NCBI GenBank assembly: GCA_002840505.1 | Contig: PHBC01000003.1 | Coordinates: 1-64,000 of the forward strand | DNA: 64,000 bases | Reading direction: 5' to 3' | From: Deltaproteobacteria bacterium HGW-Deltaproteobacteria-2 | GTDB lineage: Bacteria; Desulfobacterota; Syntrophia; Syntrophales; Smithellaceae | Part shown: positions 16,014 to 22,862 of the stretch, piece by piece | How the letters are laid out: every line of letters begins with the position of its first letter | Numbering within the stretch: the first letter of the stretch is position 1 | Translations under genes and position numbers: made by a program | Notes under the pieces: model-generated | What the model was told of the DNA's origin: nothing | Database searches by the model: none | Seen by the model: the letters and a program-made list of their open reading frames with translations, nothing else

Positions 16014-17404
16014 AATGTAGAAAACTTGTTAGGCTTCTCTGTTTGGGCTTAGTTGTATTTTTTATTGGATCAACTTCTGCTTTTGCTCTTACGCCTGGAG
16101 AAAAGGTTAGATATGCAAGGGGTTTATTGGGATTGGTATCTGCAGGAGAACTTACACCACAGGAAAGAGAAAAATATGAGTTTTTTTCAATGGGTTCTAA
16201 AATAGAACTTACATCGCAGGAAAAAGAAAAGTATGCGAAGGCTTTTCTAGAATCCGCGAGCGGTCTCAAACCGCAGGAAAAGGCAAGATATGCAAAATTT
16301 TTAATGGGATCCTTTAGCGAACTTACGCCTCAAGAAAGAGAAAAATATTCTGATATTTTTCTGGAATTCGCACTCATGCTTACACCTCAAGAAAAGGCAA
16401 ACTACGCAAATCTTCCTGGCGTACAGCACTTAAAAAAAATTAAATCAAACAGTGATTACACTTATGCTGTCAAGATGGCTACGCTTGCCCCCGATGGTGT
16501 CGGGTGGGCTACTTTAATTAAAGAAGTAATCAATCCCGGAATATTAAAGATGACAAGCGGCTTGATAACTTTGGATTGGTATTATGGTGGCACGATGGGC
16601 GATGATCAGGATATCCTGGCCAAAATGCGCAATGGGCAACTGCAGGGAGGTGGATTTACCGGATGGGGACTGGTGTTGGCTTGTCCGGAGATGGCAATAA
16701 TGGAACTCCCGTTCTTGTTTAATAATTATGATGAAGTGGAATATATTTACTCCAAGCTGAGACCTCGCATTAGTCAGTGGTTCGAAAAGCGAGGATACCA
16801 TCTTGTTCTGTTGGCAGAACAGGATTTTGATCAAATCTACTCCACGAAGTATCCAATCAAAACACCCGAAGATTTTAAGAAGAGCCGTTTCTTGACATGG
16901 TACGGACCTGTGGAAGAGAGAACTTTAAAAGCTTTGGGCGCAAGCCCTTTGCCGATTCGCGTGCCCGAGGTAGCGGCTTCCATCCGGACAGGAGTATGCG
17001 ATGCCTTCATCAGTCCGGCTCTCTGGGCGGTCGGCACCCAAATGTACACCATAATGAAATACATCAATCCTGTTCACATAAGATATTCACCGGCAGGTGG
17101 TGTTATAACTAATCAGACATGGAATCTAATGCCTAAAGAAGCTCAGGTGGCTATCGATTATTTCGTAATGTCAGTGGAAAAGGATTTTCGGCAAAAAGTC
17201 CGTGCCGGCAATGAAAAATGCATTAAGTCTATGATTAAATATGGTATGAAAGAAGTCAAGATGACCCCGGCGGAGCTTGATATTTTAAAGAAGAGACTCG
17301 TGTCGGTTTGGGACGAATCAGCCGAGAAGGGATATTATTCCAGGGCCGAGTTAGCCGAAGTTAAAGCTCTTTTAGCGGAGTATCGAGCCAAGAATAAAAA
17401 ATAA
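16010..17404 (+). CDS. TRAP-type (DctP family) solute-binding protein with N-terminal LTPQEK repeats
   Basis: The 464-residue protein has a signal peptide (cleavage after about residue 26, SAFA), then six units of about 19 residues of the pattern LTPQEKxKYAKxLxxSxS (residues 27-135), and then a DctP-type periplasmic binding domain (about 145-464) with GGTMGDDQDILAKMRNGQLQ, MELPFLF and the RVPEVAASIRTGVCDAFI strand-helix. DctP proteins bind carboxylates or other small acids for TRAP transporters. The repeats are not part of the normal family. The start at 16010 follows AAAGGAGG. No DctQ/DctM membrane genes are nearby. Downstream genes code for lipid-binding proteins and a fatty acyl-CoA ligase, suggesting a hydrophobic acid as ligand. 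Confidence 0.83.
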   Translation: MKCRKLVRLLCLGLVVFFIGSTSAFALTPGEKVRYARGLLGLVSAGELTPQEREKYEFFSMGSKIELTSQEKEKYAKAFLESASGLKPQEKARYAKFLMGSFSELTPQEREKYSDIFLEFALMLTPQEKANYANLPGVQHLKKIKSNSDYTYAVKMATLAPDGVGWATLIKEVINPGILKMTSGLITLDWYYGGTMGDDQDILAKMRNGQLQGGGFTGWGLVLACPEMAIMELPFLFNNYDEVEYIYSKLRPRISQWFEKRGYHLVLLAEQDFDQIYSTKYPIKTPEDFKKSRFLTWYGPVEERTLKALGASPLPIRVPEVAASIRTGVCDAFISPALWAVGTQMYTIMKYINPVHIRYSPAGGVITNQTWNLMPKEAQVAIDYFVMSVEKDFRQKVRAGNEKCIKSMIKYGMKEVKMTPAELDILKKRLVSVWDESAEKGYYSRAELAEVKALLAEYRAKNKK

Positions 17405-17491
17405 ATACAATTTGTCTTAAATTATTTTAAAATACAAGAACAGTTATTAAATTGGCATAACGAAAATTACAATAGATTGGAGGATAAAAAA

Positions 17492-18088
17492 ATGAGTGAA
17501 GACATTACAAAAAGTACAGCAAATCAGACTTTTACTATTTCCGTTAATGTAAGAGAGTTGTTAACTGAGTTTGTCCCAAAACTAGCCAGGGAATATATTA
17601 AGATGCGGGGAGCGCAGGAAGAACTAAAAGATACGGAACTGACATTGACCTTGGACATATCGGGCAGTTTATACAGTTATATCATCAAGGACGGTGTCAA
17701 TTTTGATGTAAAGGAAGGCGAGATTGCAAATCCTAATGTTCGGATCTCATTCTCCATGGAAAGCATGTCTAAAATGCTGGATATGAAGAACGTAGACATG
17801 TTGATCGGCATGCAGAGACAGTTGACACGACAAAAATTCGAGGTACTTTCCGGGTTGAAGGGAACCAGTGTGTTCCAGATAACAAATTCAGACGGTACTA
17901 TTTCCGAGATTACAGCAACATTTAATGATACACAGACCCCTAAGGCTTTACTAAGGCTCTCCTTGGAGAATGCCAATCTTATTAATAGCGGAAAGGAGTC
18001 ACCCATCAATCTTTACATGGCCGGGAAAATGAAGATAGACGGCGATATAGCCTTTGCCATGAAACTGCAACCGCTGTTTACAGCATAA
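17492..18088 (+). CDS. SCP2-type sterol/lipid carrier domain protein
   Basis: A 198-residue protein without signal peptide. The central pattern of a beta-sheet with FDVKEGEIANPNVRISFSMESMSKMLDM followed by the MKIDGDIAFAMKLQPLF ending is that of the SCP2 fold, whose members hold acyl chains or sterols in a hydrophobic tunnel. The second part (about 110-198) repeats the pattern loosely. The ATG at 17492 follows GGAGG. It lies 87 bp after the TRAP binding-protein gene and probably shares its transcript. A cytoplasmic lipid carrier acting between import and CoA activation is a reasonable guess. Confidence 0.65.
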   Translation: MSEDITKSTANQTFTISVNVRELLTEFVPKLAREYIKMRGAQEELKDTELTLTLDISGSLYSYIIKDGVNFDVKEGEIANPNVRISFSMESMSKMLDMKNVDMLIGMQRQLTRQKFEVLSGLKGTSVFQITNSDGTISEITATFNDTQTPKALLRLSLENANLINSGKESPINLYMAGKMKIDGDIAFAMKLQPLFTA

Positions 18089-18192
18089 AATTTTTGATAC
18101 ATTATTAAGATTTTTATAGTCGGTTGCTTATGGTAGCTATTCGATTCTACTTAAACATTATGAATTTTGACTTGGGATTGTCTTAAATAGCC

Positions 18193-18633
18193 ATGGGTAT
18201 AAAAAATATTTTTTACAAAACCCGGCTTTCGTTATTAATGTATGGCTTTGCGTGGCTTATTCGACTAGTCGGAATCATCAATAGGGATTTCCACGCGCGA
18301 TTGTCCCGGAACGACTACTCATTTATCATGAGTTCCAGAGAAGATGATACTGCTCGATACTTTCGGTTTATCGGCGGAAATCTGCGTTCAGGCCGTAGCC
18401 GAATTCCGGTAGATTTCGCACTGATTTGGCGGGACAATCAATCCGGTGGCAGAGTGATGACAGATATTGTTCTAGGCAAGCGCAAGGCACTTTACAATGC
18501 CGTGATCAAAGGAGTACTCACCCTGGAAGGCGAAGGAAAATATGTTTCATTGTTTATGGAAATCATGAATCATCTCAATCGAATTTTCACAAAGAATAAG
18601 ACAAAAGGCGGAGGTTACGATAAAAAAGCCTGA
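18193..18633 (+). CDS. Small protein of unknown function, possibly SCP2-like
   Basis: A 146-residue basic protein. Residues about 8-25 (LLMYGFAWLIRLVGII) are hydrophobic enough for an amphipathic or single membrane helix. The rest alternates strands and ends in a helix (LEGEGKYVSLFMEIMNHLNRIF), a layout that loosely recalls SCP2-type domains such as its neighbour, but I see no diagnostic motif. The start codon lacks a strong ribosome site. It is placed between the SCP2-like and START-domain genes in the same direction, so it likely belongs to the same lipid-handling cassette. Confidence 0.55.
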   Translation: MGIKNIFYKTRLSLLMYGFAWLIRLVGIINRDFHARLSRNDYSFIMSSREDDTARYFRFIGGNLRSGRSRIPVDFALIWRDNQSGGRVMTDIVLGKRKALYNAVIKGVLTLEGEGKYVSLFMEIMNHLNRIFTKNKTKGGGYDKKA

Positions 18634-18708
18634 TTACAGGCGCGGGATTACATGAAGATTGCACCAAGTATCTGGGGTTTAACAGTTAAAACATACATGG
18701 AGGTGTTT

Positions 18709-19977
18709 ATGCAGTTAATCATCAGGTTTTTCTGTGTTGTATGCGGAGTGTTACTTCTGGGTTCCATTGCCTGCGCTGAAGGCCAGTGGGAGCTTATCGA
18801 GTCAAAAAACGGCATTGATACATACAAGATGACCCATCCGGGAACCGATATATGCACGTTCAAGGGAATGGGCTTTGTTGATGCCAAAATAGAAGTCGTC
18901 GGTGAGGTAATGCGTAATATTCAAGCATACCCCGAGTGGATGGCCAAGTTCAAGAAAACGACCATACTTAAAACCATTGACCGGAACACATATGTTTTTC
19001 ATGCCATTTTGAAAACACCAATACCATTTCAAAATAGAGATATAGTAATCGAAAACCAGACAAAGTATAACTTTAACAACGGCACTTGTCTGATCTCTTT
19101 CCGGTCGTCAAATAGCTTCAACTATCCTAAACAGGAGGGATACTTCAGGATCACCGAACTGGAAGGCCAATATTATCTTGAATATTTCGGCAGAGATAAG
19201 ACACGGATTACTTATCAGTACCGGTCCGATCCCGGCGGCAATATTCCTGTTCATCTGGCTAACGAGATAGAAATCAAGCATTATCCGGCTCAGACTATTA
19301 CCGGCTTACGCAAGATAGTGCAAAAGAAAAAATATATAGATGCCGGTCTGGCCTCGCCTGATCATGACATGATTGAACGGATGCTGGACAGTAAAAAAGA
19401 TGTGGCCAACATATTGAAAAACAGGATCGGTGAATACATTATTGACCCGGTTTTACTGAATATGCTGTTCGAAATGACGACACCCAAAAAGATCGTGGAC
19501 AACGTGTATGCTACCCGTTCTGATTTTGCAAGCATTCGGCAGGGGATAGTCGATCTGTTAAATGTCGTTACCGAAAAGGGACATACCGGACAACAGAAGC
19601 AGGAAGTTGATACTATAATCGCCTATCTAACGGATAAGGAGTTTGACAGCTTTTTTTCTATGAAGAACTTCATGGGCGAGAAATGGCTTTTGGATGAGAT
19701 CATAAAAGATAAAAAACTCGTCCATGGACTTTTCGACATGGAAAGCAGTCTTGCCAAGGTGATTTTTGAAAAGGTCACTACATCCAAAACAGCGGTGACT
19801 TCATTCATCAAAGACAAGCGGCTTGCTGAAAGCATTCTTACGAATGCATCCATCCGGGAAAAGTTGTGGGCGGATAAGGTGCTCAGGATGAGGCTGACCA
19901 ACGAATTGGGCATGTTTAGAAGCACCAGGGATTTTGAAAATCTAATCGCGGAGCGTGTGAAAAGCTATTCACTATAA
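18709..19977 (+). CDS. Secreted START/SRPBCC-domain protein with extra C-terminal domain
   Basis: The ATG at 18709 follows ATGGAGGTG and opens a clear signal peptide (MQLIIRFFCVVCGVLLLGSIACA). The mature protein begins with a START-like lipid-binding domain (about residues 25-215): WELIESKNGIDTYKM, GFVDAKIEVVGEVMRNIQAYPEWM, and NEIEIKHYPAQTITGLRKIV at its end. The same landmarks occur in the 50783-51469 protein. A further about 200 residues of charged helices (from about 225) have no counterpart in that paralogue and are unknown to me. START domains enclose one lipid or sterol. Periplasmic transfer of a hydrophobic substrate is the likely role. Upstream in-frame codons from 18652 lack a ribosome site. 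Confidence 0.78.
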   Translation: MQLIIRFFCVVCGVLLLGSIACAEGQWELIESKNGIDTYKMTHPGTDICTFKGMGFVDAKIEVVGEVMRNIQAYPEWMAKFKKTTILKTIDRNTYVFHAILKTPIPFQNRDIVIENQTKYNFNNGTCLISFRSSNSFNYPKQEGYFRITELEGQYYLEYFGRDKTRITYQYRSDPGGNIPVHLANEIEIKHYPAQTITGLRKIVQKKKYIDAGLASPDHDMIERMLDSKKDVANILKNRIGEYIIDPVLLNMLFEMTTPKKIVDNVYATRSDFASIRQGIVDLLNVVTEKGHTGQQKQEVDTIIAYLTDKEFDSFFSMKNFMGEKWLLDEIIKDKKLVHGLFDMESSLAKVIFEKVTTSKTAVTSFIKDKRLAESILTNASIREKLWADKVLRMRLTNELGMFRSTRDFENLIAERVKSYSL

Positions 19978-20063
19978 ACCGCCCGATAGTTTACGGGAAA
20001 GTTTTTTCCCATCGTTTGATATTTAGTGATTTGTTCTCAAAAATAATTCAGAGGTGAGTTTTT

Positions 20064-21944
20064 ATGGTCAGTGCTGCCTTACCGTGGCTAAAGGAATATA
20101 ATATCTTCGGCATACCACAAACGTTAAACCCTTATCCGGATAAACCCGCATACGATATTCTGTATGAGACAGCCAGGAGATTCAAGAAACAGGGTCTTGT
20201 TCAGATAGACTATTTTATGAGTTATCCGGAAGTGAAGAATCATGTTGATCGTCTGGCTACGGTCTTGTTTAACATGGGACTGAAAAAAGGCGACAGGGTT
20301 GCAACTCTTTTACCGACTTCAATCCAGTTTGTTATCGCGGATTATGCTATTTCCAGAGCCGGTCTGGTACATATCCCCAGCAGCTCTCTGGAACCGGCCG
20401 ATCATTTGCAACATAAATTCAAAGAAGGTTCACCCTATTCTCTGATTTGTCTGGATGAATATCTGGACGTCGTTAAAAATATAGTACAGCATGTTGAGAT
20501 AAAGAATATTATCGTTTCAAAATTAGACGATTATTCGCTTAATAAACCCAAAAGCTATGAACCGCTTACATTAAAAGGCGCGCAGTGGTGGACTGAATTG
20601 ATTTCAAAGACTCCCCCCAGTCCTCCCGAAATCACCTTTGATGTGGCAAAAGATCTGGAATTGATCCTTTTCACCGGTGGGACAACAGGTCTTCCCAAAG
20701 GATGCATGCTGACGCATCGCAACGTGTACGCCAACACTATGCAAAACGCCAATGCCATGGGCGGAGCGCAAAAGCTGGTCAAAGGTGCTCTGACCGTTTT
20801 AATGGGACTACCTTTCTTCCATTCCTATGGTCACTGTACCATGCATACTATGACCTACGAGGGCTATAATCAGATATTGATTCCCGATGCGCGTGATACA
20901 GCAAGCATGGTCAGAATGATCAAGGAGTATCATCCGTTTTTACAGATAGGCGTGCCGACTCAATTCCTGAAATTAACACAGGGAGAATTAAAGGATGTTA
21001 ACATTCTGGGCATTTCCGGTTCGGCACCCTTGCCCAAGACAGTTCAGGAAGAATTTGAAAAGAAGGGCGGCGGAGGCGGAATCATGGAAGGTTACGGTCT
21101 TTCCGAAATGTCGCCCGTTACCCATCTGAATACATCATTTCTGCTGCGGATTTTGGGCGGTAGAACTCTTGTAAAAATAAACAGCAAGCTTCTTCAGATA
21201 CCGGGTGTTGTCCCTATGATCAATAATTTTTTACGTCTTTTAGGCAGTAGAAATACCGGCTTCATGATGAGCAAAGGCATGGGCCTTTTATCGAGGCTGA
21301 CCGCGAATAAAGCAACAAAACCGAAAAAGGTCGTTGAAAAAAGAGGAACCATAGGCGTTCCGATGCCCGATACGGAAATAAAGATTGTCGATATCGATAC
21401 AGGAGCGATCCTGTCCTGGGATGAAATTGTTAAAGGCAAGACAGGTGAAATGTATCTGCGCGGTCCGCAGAGGATGCTGGGATACTGGCCCACGCCGGGA
21501 AGCGGTCTCGATGAAGAGGGGTACGTTCATACAGGCGATGTCGTCAAGGTTGATGAAAACGGTTATTTCTATATCGTTGATAGAACCAAGGACATGATAA
21601 TTGTTTCAGGATTCAAGGTATATTCCAGAGAGATTGACGACATCTTACAGGGGTGTCCCGGCGTAGGAAGGGCTGCGACAATCGGCATTCCCGATCCCGA
21701 AAGACAGGGTAGTGAGCGTGTATGTGTGTTTGTCGAGCCGCAGAACGGATGCGAAAGGGACATTACCGAAGAAAAGATAATAAATTATCTGAAGAATTCA
21801 GTGGCAAAATATGCAGTACCGAAAGTTGTGAAGATAGTTGAATCAATACCCCTTACTGAAGTCCAGAAAGTGAACAAGAAATTATTGCGCCAGATAGCTG
21901 AAAAGGAAGCCGCCGGCAAGAAAGCAGATGGTGCAAGCTCATAA
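20064..21944 (+). CDS. Long-chain fatty-acid-CoA ligase (AMP-binding)
   Basis: The 626-residue protein has LILFTGGTTGLPKGCMLTHRN (P-loop-like acyl-adenylate motif), GYGLSEMSPVTH, the YVHTGDVVKVDENGYFYIVDRTKDMI hinge region and a C-terminal lysine in TEVQKVNKKLLR. The last departs slightly from the usual PxxxxGKxxK, with VQKVNK in place of SGK. It should activate a fatty or other hydrophobic acid to its CoA ester. GAGGTGAG precedes the ATG. It ends the TRAP/SCP2/START cassette, 86 bp after the START gene, and so would catalyse the trapping step after uptake. Confidence 0.86.
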   Translation: MVSAALPWLKEYNIFGIPQTLNPYPDKPAYDILYETARRFKKQGLVQIDYFMSYPEVKNHVDRLATVLFNMGLKKGDRVATLLPTSIQFVIADYAISRAGLVHIPSSSLEPADHLQHKFKEGSPYSLICLDEYLDVVKNIVQHVEIKNIIVSKLDDYSLNKPKSYEPLTLKGAQWWTELISKTPPSPPEITFDVAKDLELILFTGGTTGLPKGCMLTHRNVYANTMQNANAMGGAQKLVKGALTVLMGLPFFHSYGHCTMHTMTYEGYNQILIPDARDTASMVRMIKEYHPFLQIGVPTQFLKLTQGELKDVNILGISGSAPLPKTVQEEFEKKGGGGGIMEGYGLSEMSPVTHLNTSFLLRILGGRTLVKINSKLLQIPGVVPMINNFLRLLGSRNTGFMMSKGMGLLSRLTANKATKPKKVVEKRGTIGVPMPDTEIKIVDIDTGAILSWDEIVKGKTGEMYLRGPQRMLGYWPTPGSGLDEEGYVHTGDVVKVDENGYFYIVDRTKDMIIVSGFKVYSREIDDILQGCPGVGRAATIGIPDPERQGSERVCVFVEPQNGCERDITEEKIINYLKNSVAKYAVPKVVKIVESIPLTEVQKVNKKLLRQIAEKEAAGKKADGASS

Positions 21945-22127
21945 AAATATGCTCTGGCTGAACTCTGGGTTGCCTAAAGCGCAATTGGTTTTTGTCATTT
22001 TGGGAGAAACACTCAAAATGGCAGAATTCAAATCCCCTTGTCCGCAATAAATTTCATCAAAATAAAATACATATACTGACAGGAAGAGAATTGCCGCATA
22101 AAATGTGGCAATTCTTCTATTTCTTTT

Positions 22128-22177
22128 GTCATTCCCGTCCCGCATACGCGGGATTTTACTCCGGCGGGAATCCAGTT
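22128..22177. repeat. REP-like intergenic palindrome (GTCATTCC...CGCGG...GGAATCCAG type)
   Basis: GTCATTCCCG ... CCCGCATACGCGGG ... CGGGAATCCAG forms nested inverted repeats. The same type occurs at 25734-25804, 30221-30269 and in several copies at 33382-33556. These are non-coding repeats scattered between genes of many proteobacteria. Confidence 0.6.
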
Positions 22178-22190
22178 ACGATTTAAATAA

Positions 22191-22220
22191 AAAAGGGCGC
22201 GTTATTCACCGCGCCCTTTT
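22191..22220. terminator. Bidirectional terminator between convergent genes
   Basis: AAAAGGGCGCG (22191-22201) and CGCGCCCTTTT (22210-22220) form a perfect stem with a T run on either strand, ideally placed between the acyl-CoA ligase gene and the convergent ydbL-like gene. Confidence 0.85.
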
Positions 22221-22240
22221 CTTCATTATACCGACATTTG

Positions 22241-22813
22241 CTATTTTTTCTTCTCCCAATTGCCGCCGTCGTTTTGCACCCACCAGCCGGACTGAGATTT
22301 TTCTCTCCAACTGTTGGCGAATATTTTCTTTATCTGTGGCACCGAGTCCGAGCCGAGCTTGTTCGCGCTGGCGATTTCGCTGTAAAGCGCCGCGCGATCT
22401 TTGTTTTCCTGATCGATTAGTTTATTGACCAGGCTTCTTTCCTGTAGATTTAATCCTGCCGTATCTTTGGCCTCGATCAACCCCTTGTTGTTTTCGCCTA
22501 GCGCACCCTTGTCATAGAATGTCTTCAACTGCGCGTACCGGCTCTTAATCGATTCCTTGATGCCGCGGATAGCGGGGGTTGACACATCAATATTCACTTC
22601 GGCGTATGCCGGTCTCGCGCCGAACATGAAATCCAGAGAACTTGTGGGGCCCGGCTTTTCCACAGGCGATTCCGGGGTATTGGTACGGATATCATCAACG
22701 ATCTTGTCCGCTGCTTTCTGAACTTCAGCCGCCGGGAAATAGATGTTTACGGTAACGCAGGCAACAATTACAAAAGCTGCAATATAACTGATTGCTTTGA
22801 ATGTTTTTTTCAT
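22241..22813 (-). CDS. YdbL/DUF1318-family lipoprotein-like protein
   Basis: The 190-residue protein starts with a signal segment ending IVACVTVNIYFPAAEVQKAADKIV; the Cys near residue 19 looks like a lipobox residue. The C-terminal half (from about 95) matches the YdbL/DUF1318 pattern: IKSRYAQLKTFYDKGALGENNKG, LVNKLIDQENKDRAALYSEIA and the WWVQNDGGNW ending. GGAGG precedes the ATG. It lies 49 bp downstream of a YdbH-like gene, as in the enterobacterial ydbH-ynbE-ydbL operon, where YdbH and YnbE bridge the envelope to move phospholipids and YdbL modulates them. No separate ynbE is seen; the lipoprotein N-terminus here may cover that role. Confidence 0.75.
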   Translation of the reverse strand: MKKTFKAISYIAAFVIVACVTVNIYFPAAEVQKAADKIVDDIRTNTPESPVEKPGPTSSLDFMFGARPAYAEVNIDVSTPAIRGIKESIKSRYAQLKTFYDKGALGENNKGLIEAKDTAGLNLQERSLVNKLIDQENKDRAALYSEIASANKLGSDSVPQIKKIFANSWREKSQSGWWVQNDGGNWEKKK

Positions 22814-22862
22814 AAATCCTCCTGTTTCAATAAGTGTTTTTTATTTTAACACAATTTATTTT

